A stretch of 64,000 bases of DNA, taken from assembly GCA_002337605.1 (NCBI GenBank), contig DDGL01000011.1, positions 36,077 to 100,076 of the forward strand. Direction: 5' to 3'. Within the stretch, counting starts at the first letter, position 1. Each line of letters starts with the position of its first letter. Origin of the DNA: Flavobacteriaceae bacterium UBA1903 (GTDB taxonomy: Bacteria > Bacteroidota > Bacteroidia > Flavobacteriales > Flavobacteriaceae). Under the pieces are notes generated by a model. That model worked only from the letters and a program-made list of their open reading frames with translations, was not told where the DNA came from and made no database searches. A program made the position numbers and the translations under genes. Of this stretch, positions 51,060 to 59,948 are shown in pieces.

Positions 51060-52045
51060 GCAATCTAGTATTAGTTACGGGTGCAGACGGGTTTATTGGA
51101 TCACACTTAGTTGAATATTTAGTTAGTGCTGGATATAAAGTTCGTGCATTTTGCTTTTATAATTCGTTTAATTCTTGGGGTTGGCTGGATGTATTACCTA
51201 AAAATATAATGGAGCAAGTAGAAGTTTTTACAGGCGATGTAAGAGACCCAAATGGAGTAAGGGTTGCTATGCAGGGTGTAGAGGTTGTTTATCATTTGGC
51301 AGCATTAATAGCTATTCCATTTAGTTATCACTCGCCAGATAGTTATATAGACACTAATGTTAAAGGGACATTAAATGTTTTACAGGCAGCTAGAGATGCT
51401 GAAGTTTCAAGGATATTGGTGACATCTACCAGTGAAGTTTACGGGACAGCACAGTTTGTGCCTATCACCGAGACACACCCAAAGCAGGCTCAATCTCCCT
51501 ATGCTGCTTCAAAAATTGCAGCAGATGCAATAGCAGAATCTTTTTGTAAAAGCTTTAGCCTTCCAGTAAGTATAGTAAGGCCTTTTAATACTTATGGCCC
51601 ACGTCAATCCGCAAGAGCATTTATCCCTACCATAATCACCCAGCTATTAAGCGGATTAAAACAGATAAAATTGGGTGACCTTACACCAACGCGGGACTTG
51701 TTGTATGTAGATGATACTGTGAAAGGATTTGAAGCAGTTGCTTTAACCAATCAACTTATAGGCCATGAGGTGAATCTGGCTACTAAAAGTGAGATTTCTG
51801 TAGGAGATGTAGCTCAGAAATTAATTAAACTAATAAACTCAGATGCTAGCATTATTCTGGATACAGATAGGCTTAGACCTAAAAATAGTGAAGTGTTTAG
51901 ATTATTTGGAGACAATGAAAAAATGGCACTCCATACAGAATGGAAACCAACATATAGTTTAGAAGAAGGATTAGCTAAAACCGTTAAATGGTTTTCGAAT
52001 CCAGAAAACATCTCCCAATATAAAACGGAAATTTATAATATATAA
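51056..52045 (+). CDS. LegB-like NAD-dependent 4,6-dehydratase
   Basis: This 329-residue extended SDR has GADGFIGSH (residues 9-17), TSTSEVYG and the catalytic SPYAASK. The length, the RAFCFYNSFNSWGWLD segment and the FIPTIITQLLSG region resemble LegB, which makes a 4-keto-6-deoxy GDP-HexNAc intermediate for legionaminic acid; CDP- or UDP-dehydratases of the same superfamily are possible. The next gene, with a CBS pair and a nucleotidyltransferase, is PtmE-like and would fit the same route. The later Leg enzymes (LegC, LegH, LegG, LegI, LegF) are not in the window. Confidence 0.78.
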   Translation: MSNLVLVTGADGFIGSHLVEYLVSAGYKVRAFCFYNSFNSWGWLDVLPKNIMEQVEVFTGDVRDPNGVRVAMQGVEVVYHLAALIAIPFSYHSPDSYIDTNVKGTLNVLQAARDAEVSRILVTSTSEVYGTAQFVPITETHPKQAQSPYAASKIAADAIAESFCKSFSLPVSIVRPFNTYGPRQSARAFIPTIITQLLSGLKQIKLGDLTPTRDLLYVDDTVKGFEAVALTNQLIGHEVNLATKSEISVGDVAQKLIKLINSDASIILDTDRLRPKNSEVFRLFGDNEKMALHTEWKPTYSLEEGLAKTVKWFSNPENISQYKTEIYNI

Positions 52046-52066
52046 AATAATTTTGAAGCACTTATT

Positions 52067-53158
52067 ATGAAAACTGTCCTACGAAATAAAATAGAGCACC
52101 TATCTATTAAAGAAAGTAGTACGGTTACAGAGGCTTTAAGACAGATGGACGCTATAGATAAGAAGTTATTATTAGTGGTAGATTCAAAGGGTGACTATAA
52201 AAGTATTGTAAGCGTAGGAGATGTACAAAGACATCTTATAAAACAACAAGATTTTGAGACAAAAATAAAGAGCTTAATTAGGGAAAACATAAGGGTTGCT
52301 AAAAAAGATGACTCCATTGAAAATATTAAAAAAGAAATGTTGGCATATCGAATGGAGTTTATGCCTGTAGTGGATGCTAAAAATACACTTGTAGATATCG
52401 TTTTTTGGGAAGACTTATTTAAAGAACAATCTTTGAAGAATAAACCAAGTCTTGATTTGCCTGTGGTAATTATGGCTGGTGGAAAAGGTTCAAGGTTAAA
52501 ACCAATTACAAACATTATACCAAAACCCTTGATCCCTTTGGGAGACAAAACCATAATGGAGCATATTATTGAAAGATTTGTGGACCATGGTTGCAATCAG
52601 TTTTTTGTCTGTGTCAACTATAAGGATAAAATGATTAAAGATCACTTTAAAGAATTAGCATCAACATCTTATAGCTTGTCATTCGTAAAAGAGGAAAAGC
52701 CTCTAGGCACAGTGGGAGCACTTTCTTTACTTAAAAAGGAGCTCAAGAAACCATTTTTTTTGTCTAATTGTGATATTTTGGTAAATCAATCATTAGATGA
52801 AATGTACAGTTACCATAAAGAAAACAACAATGAGCTAACACTAATTGGAGCTTTAAAGACAATGAAAATGGGTTACGGTACCCTGGAAGTCGATAAAGAT
52901 GGCCTTTTGAACGAAATTACAGAAAAGCCTGAAATCAATATGATGGTAAATGCGGGTTTATATCTTGTAGAGCCTCATTTGTTGGATGGTATACCAGAGA
53001 ATTCTTTTTATCACATAACGCACTTGATCAATGCTATATTGAAGAGAAAAGGTCGGGTTGGTGTTTTTCCAGTGAGTGAAGCTTCTTGGTTGGATATTGG
53101 TAATTGGACTGTTTATAATGAGACACTTAAAACACTTGGAGAAACACCTATCATCTAA
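52067..53158 (+). CDS. CBS-pair sugar-phosphate nucleotidyltransferase (PtmE-like)
   Basis: This 363-residue protein fuses two regulatory CBS motifs (about 8-120) to a nucleotidyltransferase domain (about 125-355). The latter has the signature MAGGKGSRLKPITNIIPKPLIPLG, the metal-binding SNCDILV, and the C-terminal DIGNW. This fusion is known in PtmE, a GlcN-1-phosphate guanylyltransferase of legionaminic acid synthesis, and the LegB-like gene is directly upstream. The nucleotide and sugar remain inferred. CBS pairs often bind adenine nucleotides, so feedback control is plausible. It overlaps the next gene by 41 bp or more. Confidence 0.82.
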   Translation: MKTVLRNKIEHLSIKESSTVTEALRQMDAIDKKLLLVVDSKGDYKSIVSVGDVQRHLIKQQDFETKIKSLIRENIRVAKKDDSIENIKKEMLAYRMEFMPVVDAKNTLVDIVFWEDLFKEQSLKNKPSLDLPVVIMAGGKGSRLKPITNIIPKPLIPLGDKTIMEHIIERFVDHGCNQFFVCVNYKDKMIKDHFKELASTSYSLSFVKEEKPLGTVGALSLLKKELKKPFFLSNCDILVNQSLDEMYSYHKENNNELTLIGALKTMKMGYGTLEVDKDGLLNEITEKPEINMMVNAGLYLVEPHLLDGIPENSFYHITHLINAILKRKGRVGVFPVSEASWLDIGNWTVYNETLKTLGETPII

Positions 53159-54434
53159 AAAAAAAACTCGGCAAAAGCGAATATTGTCTTTAGGTCTGGG
53201 CCAATCAAATTTTCTAATTCAATTATATAGTGAATTAGAGCGTAGAGATAATAGCTTGTCTTTTTCTATTGACTCTGTTATGGAAATTGGTGAAAACACC
53301 AATAGCAACAGTTTTTTTGAAAATATATACAATTTCTCTCCATATCAAGTTTCAAGATCCAATCGACGTAGATATTGTATACCGTTATTACTATCATTAA
53401 CTTTTTGGCAGTTATGTTTATTTGAAAGATCATTAGACCCGAGCTCTTTCCGTTTTATCCCCTTTTATTTAAGACAATTAAATACATATGCGTTGGTTAG
53501 AAAGCATATTCTCCCTTTGAAATTTGACATACATCATTTTCACTATTGTACTAAAGAACATTTGAAATACTTAGTATACTTTCCAAAAAAATCAAATACC
53601 ATATGTAGTTTCTGGGGCTCTGATTTATATAGAAACAACTCCCGGAAAAATAATTTCTATGTAGAAAAAGCATTAAAAAATGCATCGAAAATTACTATAC
53701 AAACTTCTGAAATGGCAGATTTCTTACTTCAAAAACACGGTGACTCTCTCAGCCATAAAATTATAATCGCCCAGTTTGTACTGGATTTGAATGTATTTAA
53801 AAGTATTGATACATACAGGGATAAAATTGAGTTGCTATATGACTTTAAAGATCAGCTTGGTATCGAAAAAGGCCATATTGTTTTAGGAGTAGGATATAAT
53901 GCGAATAAGGCATTTAACCATATCGAGATTTTAAAACAAGTACATAAATTGGACAAAACTTTAAAGCAAAAAATTACTTGTGTGCTATCGTTAACTTATG
54001 GAAGGAAGGAGCCATATCTAAAAACTTTGAAAGAAGAAATATCCAAATACGATTTTAATATAGTATGTCTGCACGATTATCTAGACTCCCAGGCTATTTC
54101 TAAATTACGCTTAATTACAGATATTCAAATACAGTTGCCTGTAAGTGATGCCTTAAGCAGCTCTGTAACAGAAGTGCTTTATGCTGGAAACAATGTAATA
54201 GCTGGTTCTTGGCTACCCTATGAAATTTACGAACGTAATAATATAGAATTATCCTCCGTTGATAGTGTTGAAGAATTAAGTGATACCTTGGCATCTTTAA
54301 TACTTACTATTAATAACAATTTAATGGACATTAATAAAAGGAAAAAGAAAATTGAAAAAGTATTTTTTCCAGAAAAAACATCAAGGCAATGGTTAGATAT
54401 GTATCACAGCTTATTTAAGAGAAATATATTTTAA
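53118..54434 (+). CDS. Putative GT-B glycosyltransferase (GT4-like)
   Basis: This protein of about 438 residues has a Rossmann-like N-terminal half (FDIHHFHYCTKEHLKYLV..., SFWGSDLYRN) and a C-terminal half with TDIQIQLPVSDALSSSVTEVLYAGNNVIAGSW, matching the GT-B nucleotide-sugar site (E near V-TEVL). The family is probably GT4 but similarity is weak by eye. The ATG at 53118 is inside the upstream gene's 3' end; another in-frame ATG at 53076 is less likely. Codon use is AT-rich like the preceding three genes. Confidence 0.68.
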   Translation: MRHLKHLEKHLSSKKKTRQKRILSLGLGQSNFLIQLYSELERRDNSLSFSIDSVMEIGENTNSNSFFENIYNFSPYQVSRSNRRRYCIPLLLSLTFWQLCLFERSLDPSSFRFIPFYLRQLNTYALVRKHILPLKFDIHHFHYCTKEHLKYLVYFPKKSNTICSFWGSDLYRNNSRKNNFYVEKALKNASKITIQTSEMADFLLQKHGDSLSHKIIIAQFVLDLNVFKSIDTYRDKIELLYDFKDQLGIEKGHIVLGVGYNANKAFNHIEILKQVHKLDKTLKQKITCVLSLTYGRKEPYLKTLKEEISKYDFNIVCLHDYLDSQAISKLRLITDIQIQLPVSDALSSSVTEVLYAGNNVIAGSWLPYEIYERNNIELSSVDSVEELSDTLASLILTINNNLMDINKRKKKIEKVFFPEKTSRQWLDMYHSLFKRNIF

Positions 54435-54482
54435 GTTTCTTTCGAATTAAGATTGCGATAAAATATTAAAAAAAGTGTAAAA

Positions 54483-55439
54483 GTGAATTGTTTGATATCA
54501 ATCATCATCCCCACCTATAACCGAGCTAATCTTATTAGTGAAACTCTGGATTCAATTCTAGCGCAAACCTACAAGTATTGGGAGGCTATTGTTGTAGACG
54601 ACAGGAGCACCGATACTACAGACCTGTTGCTTAAAGAGTATTGTGATAAAGATGCAAGAATTGCCTATTACAAACGCCCTGAAGGGTATCCTAAAGGGGG
54701 GAATGTGTGCAGAAATATTGGGTTAGAAAAAAAGAAAGGGGACTTTGTAGTCTTTTTTGATAGCGACGATTTAATGGAGCCAAATCATTTGGAAGTAAAG
54801 GTTACACCGCTACTTGAAGAAGGTCTGGATTTCACAATTACCAAAACCAAATATTTTAATAAGCCAGCGCATAAAAGCGATCATGTCTATGATTTAGATC
54901 GTTTTCCCATAACTTTAGAAAATTATCTGGCACAGCATATTAACTGGCTTACCTTAGATATTTGCATCCGCACGAGTGTTTTAGGAACTATTAAGTTTCA
55001 TGAGCAACTTCAATCCGGACAGGAGTTTAATTTTTATTCAAAGCTATTAACTAGAACTACCAAGGGTCTTTTCATCCCCGAAACAGTCTCACTTAGACGC
55101 TATCACGAGGCATCAATTCAATTTAAGTTAAGCAGTATTAAAGAGAAGCGTATCAGCTCTTTCATCTCGAAATGGAAAACCTATAAGGAAATTGAAAAAG
55201 AACTGAGCCGCCGGGAAAAGCAAACACTACTTATTAACTGTATAAAAGTTGTAATTAAACTAAAGGAAGTCCCTGAAAAGCAATCTTTTAATATGATTGT
55301 CACCTCTTTGCGGGTTTTTGGGTTTCGTGGTCTTTATTTTTTAGGCTATCTGGCATTTAAGCCATTTGATAAAGGCTATATTTTTATCAGTCAATTGTAC
55401 AAAATGGGGATGGAAAAAACCAGTATAGATAATTTTTAG
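54483..55439 (+). CDS. GT2 glycosyltransferase (tandem paralogue 1)
   Basis: This 318-residue GT-A enzyme starts LISIIIPTYNRANLI. It has VVDDRSTDTT for nucleotide binding and the DxD motif in FFDSDDLMEPNH. The segment GGNVCRNIGLEK and the motif TLDICI are shared with the next gene. It begins with GTG, 49 bp after the preceding gene. About half of its aligned residues look identical to the product at 55518, indicating a tandem duplication. The sugar and linkage are unknown. Confidence 0.9.
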   Translation: MNCLISIIIPTYNRANLISETLDSILAQTYKYWEAIVVDDRSTDTTDLLLKEYCDKDARIAYYKRPEGYPKGGNVCRNIGLEKKKGDFVVFFDSDDLMEPNHLEVKVTPLLEEGLDFTITKTKYFNKPAHKSDHVYDLDRFPITLENYLAQHINWLTLDICIRTSVLGTIKFHEQLQSGQEFNFYSKLLTRTTKGLFIPETVSLRRYHEASIQFKLSSIKEKRISSFISKWKTYKEIEKELSRREKQTLLINCIKVVIKLKEVPEKQSFNMIVTSLRVFGFRGLYFLGYLAFKPFDKGYIFISQLYKMGMEKTSIDNF

Positions 55440-55517
55440 ATCTTTAAACCTAAAAATTTTAAGAGAAATGTCATCAACTACTTATTAACTGTATTTTTAC
55501 TAAAACCAAAATCAATA

Positions 55518-56468
55518 GTGAGTTTAGTTTCCATCATTATCCCAACCTACAACCGTGCCCATCTTATTGAGGAAACGCTAAATAGTATTTTGGAGCAAAC
55601 ATATACAAACTGGGAGGCACTTATTATTGACGACCGTAGCACCGATTCTACTGAGGCACTCTTAGAGCGCTACACCCAAAAAGACAATCGTTTTCAATAT
55701 TACATACGCCCCAGGACAACTCTCAAAGGAGGGAATGTGTGTAGGAATATAGGGCTGGAAAAAGCCAAGGGAGCATATGTTGTGTTCTTTGATAGTGATG
55801 ACCTTATGACACCAGACCACCTTGAGGTGAAAGTTTCAACTATGCTGGAAAATAATTGTGATTACTGCATTACAAAAACAAAAAACCTAACTGGAAGTGA
55901 ACCCCTTCCAAAGCATTACTATGCTTTTAACCAATTTGAACTAACAGTGCACAATTATATGTTGCAACATCTTAACTGGTTAACTTTAGATATCTGTATT
56001 AAAAGCGATCTTGCAAGATCTATTCGGTTTAACGAACAATTGAAATCTGGACAGGAATATAATTATTACTCAAAACTGGTGTTACAATCTACCAATGCGG
56101 TGTTTGTCCCCAAAGAAGTGTCCTTAAGAAGGATCCACCAGGGTTCAATACGAAGTAGCCTTGAAAAAAAAAGACATCAGTTAGAGGGCTCTTTTTATTC
56201 GTATTGGGAAACCTATAAGGAGCTACACAAGCAACTCTCGTTGAGCACCAGACGCCAGTTGCTGTATACTTGTATTCGCATATGTTACAAACACGGGTCC
56301 TTGCTTGCCAGTGATAAAAAGATGTTTTTAAACACACTGCAAGAACATTTTACCAGGGCCCGCTTCAATTTTTTGATGCTATTATTTTTTAAGCGTACTT
56401 TTAATAGAGGATACTATTTTAGAAACAAGTTTAAACAACAAGCTTTTAATCTTTCCAATAACTCATGA
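55518..56468 (+). CDS. GT2 glycosyltransferase (tandem paralogue 2)
   Basis: This 316-residue GT-A enzyme starts VSIIIPTYNRAHLI. It has the nucleotide site IIDDRSTDST and DxD in FFDSDDLMTPDH. It is clearly the paralogue of the gene at 54483, with shared LNWLTLDICI and GQEYNYYSKL/GQEFNFYSKL blocks. The start is GTG. The next GT2 gene overlaps it by 4 bp. A duplication followed by divergence would allow two similar but distinct linkages. Confidence 0.9.
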   Translation: MSLVSIIIPTYNRAHLIEETLNSILEQTYTNWEALIIDDRSTDSTEALLERYTQKDNRFQYYIRPRTTLKGGNVCRNIGLEKAKGAYVVFFDSDDLMTPDHLEVKVSTMLENNCDYCITKTKNLTGSEPLPKHYYAFNQFELTVHNYMLQHLNWLTLDICIKSDLARSIRFNEQLKSGQEYNYYSKLVLQSTNAVFVPKEVSLRRIHQGSIRSSLEKKRHQLEGSFYSYWETYKELHKQLSLSTRRQLLYTCIRICYKHGSLLASDKKMFLNTLQEHFTRARFNFLMLLFFKRTFNRGYYFRNKFKQQAFNLSNNS

Positions 56469-57460
56469 GTCACCCCCTGGTCACTATTATTATCCCAACA
56501 TATAACCGTGCCGCGATCATAGGAAAGACCCTGGATAGTATTCTGGCTCAGACCTATAAAAACTGGGAATGCATTGTTGTAGACGATGGTAGTACAGATA
56601 CTACTGCGCTGGTTATGAAAAAGTACTGCGATACAGACACTAGATTTCGTTATGTAAGCAGACCAGACACCCACAAACCTGGCGGCAATGGCGCCAGAAA
56701 CTATGGGTTGAAGCTTGCAAAAGGTGCTTACATGCAGTGGTTCGATAGTGACGACCTGATGCATCCCAATAAATTACAAGCACAGCTAGATTTACTACTG
56801 GTAGACCAGGAAGCAGGGGTTTGTATTTGCTCAGGACAAAAAGTTGAGAAGGAAACTTCAAGACCGTTACGTAAAAACTTCGAAGAAGACTTCTTTACAC
56901 AAATAGCACTGAATTCTTCAGAAATTATGACGCCCTCTTTGCTCCTTAAACGTTCCTTTTTAGTCAAACATTCGTTAGGGTTTGATGAGGAGTTGTACCG
57001 CGGACAAGAAACAGACTTTTTACTTCGGTTGAGTCAGGTAGTACAACGAAAAGAACTGATTTTTACAGATGAAGAACTGTTCTATTATATTTTTACAACC
57101 GACAGTAAGTCTAAGAAAGATGAAGTGTACGACAGCAGGTTTAAATGGTCCAGAGCAAAGATCTACCTGGATATTGTAACCATGAGTAAAGAGCGGGGGT
57201 ACACCCACATTGTTGCTAAAAGCATGAAACGTGTGATACGCATTTATTTTTCAGCCCTAAAACATAAAGACGATGCTACAGGCTCCTATATTTTAAAGCG
57301 GTTACAGCCTGTGCTAGGGAAAGAATTCCCAGTGTTTTGCCGACAATTAAAATGGGTGGCGATGCTACAAAAACGTATTCCCCTGCCAACCCTGAAGCTA
57401 CGGAAGCATTTTCAGAAAAAAGTAAGCAGCTTACTAAGCGATTTTGCCTTTAAAGAGTGA
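56465..57460 (+). CDS. GT2 glycosyltransferase
   Basis: This 331-residue protein begins VTIIIPTYNRAAIIGKTLDS with VVDDGSTDTT and DxD in WFDSDDLMHPNK. The N-terminal GT-A half is related to the two preceding genes, but the C-terminal half differs, suggesting a separate acceptor. It overlaps the gene before by 4 bp (ATGA), so the two are translationally coupled. Confidence 0.9.
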   Translation: MSHPLVTIIIPTYNRAAIIGKTLDSILAQTYKNWECIVVDDGSTDTTALVMKKYCDTDTRFRYVSRPDTHKPGGNGARNYGLKLAKGAYMQWFDSDDLMHPNKLQAQLDLLLVDQEAGVCICSGQKVEKETSRPLRKNFEEDFFTQIALNSSEIMTPSLLLKRSFLVKHSLGFDEELYRGQETDFLLRLSQVVQRKELIFTDEELFYYIFTTDSKSKKDEVYDSRFKWSRAKIYLDIVTMSKERGYTHIVAKSMKRVIRIYFSALKHKDDATGSYILKRLQPVLGKEFPVFCRQLKWVAMLQKRIPLPTLKLRKHFQKKVSSLLSDFAFKE

Positions 57461-57510
57461 GCAATTTGGTATAAAAAGCTCTATTTTGCCAAAGATAAAG
57501 AGATGTATTT

Positions 57511-58344
57511 ATGATAAGTATTATAATTCCTACTCGAAACAGACCAGCATACCTGAAACTACTCCTACAAGATGTTTTAAACCAAGATGTTGTAGAAGCG
57601 TTTGAGGTTATTGTAGTAGATCAATCTGATACTCCACAGCCTGTTGAAGGTTGTACATACATTTCTTTACAATCTAAGGGACCTTGTATTTCAAGGAATA
57701 CGGGAGTGCGGAATGCTGAAGGGGATATTTTAGTGTTTTTAGACGATGACGCACGTATTAATAGCAACTTTATCCGAGAGATTACAGGCCCTATTAGAGC
57801 GGGGGCCTATCCTGCTGTATCCGGGGCAATTTGTGACCCTGAGGGTAATTATTTGTCGCAAAAGGAAGCTTATCTGACAAAGGGAAGTGATAACTTTATA
57901 AAAGTACTTCTAAGCAATCCTAATTATAATGAATCTAGAATTACATTAGCAGTACCCGGTGGCTGTATGGCAATTTTAAAAAGTGTTTATGATACTGTAG
58001 GAGGCTTTGAAGAGCGTTTTGACCCCACAGGAGCAGGAGAGGACCGTGAGTTTTCTATTAAGTTATATAAACATGGCTATGCTATCTGGTACAATGCCAA
58101 TGCCAAACTGTTGCATGCTGTAAATGCTGCCGGCGGCTCCAGGGATGTGGGGAGCAGAACCTTAATGCTGGATGTGCATTCGTACTGGATGTGTAAAGAG
58201 CATTTTTCGGAACAACTGGCCTCTACCTTACGTACCGCAATTTTAAACAGATATAAAAAAGGGTTTTATGCTGCTTTAGGGGAGTTTCGTTTAGTACGAA
58301 CCAAATACTCATTATGGCAGGAAGCCAAAAAGCTTATGAACTAA
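57511..58344 (+). CDS. GT2 glycosyltransferase
   Basis: This 277-residue protein starts ISIIIPTRNRPAYLKLLLQD, with the donor site VVDQSD and the acidic motif FLDDDARI. GAGEDREFS (in DPTGAGEDREFSIKLY) resembles the E/DxE-type catalytic region of GT2 enzymes that act on glycan chains. It is less related to the tandem GT2 genes. The methyltransferase gene starts 3 bp after its stop, so chain extension and methylation may be linked. Confidence 0.88.
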   Translation: MISIIIPTRNRPAYLKLLLQDVLNQDVVEAFEVIVVDQSDTPQPVEGCTYISLQSKGPCISRNTGVRNAEGDILVFLDDDARINSNFIREITGPIRAGAYPAVSGAICDPEGNYLSQKEAYLTKGSDNFIKVLLSNPNYNESRITLAVPGGCMAILKSVYDTVGGFEERFDPTGAGEDREFSIKLYKHGYAIWYNANAKLLHAVNAAGGSRDVGSRTLMLDVHSYWMCKEHFSEQLASTLRTAILNRYKKGFYAALGEFRLVRTKYSLWQEAKKLMN

Positions 58345-58347
58345 CCT

Positions 58348-59055
58348 ATGGAACTAAAAGACCAAATAAAATTTTACGACGAACGGTGGGCTAAGAAATC
58401 CTTTCTTAATTCTCTGAAACTACGTCGTGCCACTAAAATCCTGGAATATTTTACTATTGTGAAACGCAAGCTGAAATTGCCGCTCACCATAGATCTAGGG
58501 TGTGGCGATGGGAGGTTTATCTCGTTTCTGGGAGAGTTTACCCCAGCCGAAGGTATCGAGCTGTCTGAAGAAGCAGTACGTGCGGCGAAAGAAAAATATC
58601 CGAATACCGTGTTCCATCAAGGGAATGTGCTGGAGTTTCCGTTTAAGAAGGAACACTACGACCTTGTGGTTTCACAAGAAGTTATAGAACATATAGAAGA
58701 CCAGGCCCGCTACCTTGAAGTAGCGGCTGCTATTCTTAAAAAAGGAGGGTATTTAATTCTTACCACCCCCAATAAAAAAGTTTTTGACCATATGGAAGGA
58801 GGGAACTGGTCCCGACAACCTATTGAAAAAGTAGTGAGCCCAGCCGATCTAAAAAAACTTGTTACTGCCCAATTTGACATTATCACCTACGAGTCTATTA
58901 TTTTTAATTTTGGTAATTTGGGATATTTTAAGTGGGTAAACCACAGACTGTTTATTGGCGGGTTTAAAAAACTGGGGCTCGAAAAACTACGAAATGGAAT
59001 ATTGTCTAAACTAGGTTTTGGGTTGCACCAATGTTTGCTGGCCCAAAAAAAGTAA
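58348..59055 (+). CDS. Class I SAM-dependent methyltransferase
   Basis: This 235-residue protein has a Rossmann methyltransferase core with motif I IDLGCGDGRF (about 49-58), then EGIELSEEAVRAAK (motif II), GNVLEFPFKKEHYDLVVSQEVIEHI (motif III region) and KKGGYLILTTPNKK. This pattern is the Methyltransf_11/25 group, including UbiG-like enzymes and sugar methyltransferases. In this locus methylation of a sugar residue or of a chain end is the likeliest job. It is sandwiched between glycosyltransferase genes. Confidence 0.88.
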   Translation: MELKDQIKFYDERWAKKSFLNSLKLRRATKILEYFTIVKRKLKLPLTIDLGCGDGRFISFLGEFTPAEGIELSEEAVRAAKEKYPNTVFHQGNVLEFPFKKEHYDLVVSQEVIEHIEDQARYLEVAAAILKKGGYLILTTPNKKVFDHMEGGNWSRQPIEKVVSPADLKKLVTAQFDIITYESIIFNFGNLGYFKWVNHRLFIGGFKKLGLEKLRNGILSKLGFGLHQCLLAQKK

Positions 59056-59073
59056 CTTAATAGTAGCTTATAT

Positions 59074-59943
59074 ATGAAGCCATTGGTTTCCATCATAGTA
59101 CCAAACTACAATCATTCCAGGTTTTTACCAGAACGTCTGGAGAGTATTTATAAACAAACCTATCCAAATTTTGAAGTAATTCTCTTGGACGACTGCTCCA
59201 CAGACGAAAGTGCAACTGTCTTACAACACTATGCAACACATCCAAAAACCAGCCACTTTGTAATAAATAAAGAGAATACGGGGTCTCCATTCCTGCAGTG
59301 GAAAAAAGGTTTAGAGCTAGCCATTGGGGAGTATGTCTGGATCGCAGAGAGTGACGATACGTGTAAATTGAATTTTTTAACACAGCTCATAAATTCATTA
59401 CAAAGATTTGATGTTGGAGTAGCCCATACTGAAACGCTACACAAGGCTCATGGAGGTAAAAAAGTAAACCACCCGGCTTTTAGAACGGGAAGCATTAAGG
59501 CGTTGGATATTGATTCACTTTTATATTGCCCCATATTAAATGTGAGCACAACCTTGTTTAAACGAATTGAAAACAATGCCTTACAAAAAGCAACCTTTAC
59601 AGAATATTCAATTATCGGGGATCGTGTTTTTTACTATGAATTTTTCCAAAACAAAAAACTTCATTTAAACATATCCACTACAAGCTATTTCAGGCAAGAG
59701 GAATCTGGAATCTCTAATCTGGCTTCTAAAGACCTGCACTATCTTTCCAGGTATTTTTATGAGCATATGAAGTTTATTACCTATGTACAGAAGATAGAAG
59801 GTGAGGCCGTTCACACTATAAGTCAAAAATATATACAGCGATTTTTCCGCAGGGTGCGTGACAGACTTTCCAGGAAAGAAAAGTTGTCCCTAACGTACCT
59901 CAAACTGTATCTTTACTATCAATATAAATTGTTTATAGTGTAA
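59074..59943 (+). CDS. GT2 glycosyltransferase
   Basis: This 289-residue enzyme starts VSIIVPNYNHSRFLPERLES. It has the donor site LLDDCSTDES and the acidic motif in WIAESDDTC. The GTGSPFLQWKKG-like segment (NTGSPFLQWKKG) is common in GT2 enzymes of capsule loci. It ends 5 bp before the next gene. The substrate is not readable. Confidence 0.88.
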   Translation: MKPLVSIIVPNYNHSRFLPERLESIYKQTYPNFEVILLDDCSTDESATVLQHYATHPKTSHFVINKENTGSPFLQWKKGLELAIGEYVWIAESDDTCKLNFLTQLINSLQRFDVGVAHTETLHKAHGGKKVNHPAFRTGSIKALDIDSLLYCPILNVSTTLFKRIENNALQKATFTEYSIIGDRVFYYEFFQNKKLHLNISTTSYFRQEESGISNLASKDLHYLSRYFYEHMKFITYVQKIEGEAVHTISQKYIQRFFRRVRDRLSRKEKLSLTYLKLYLYYQYKLFIV

Positions 59944-59948
59944 TACAT

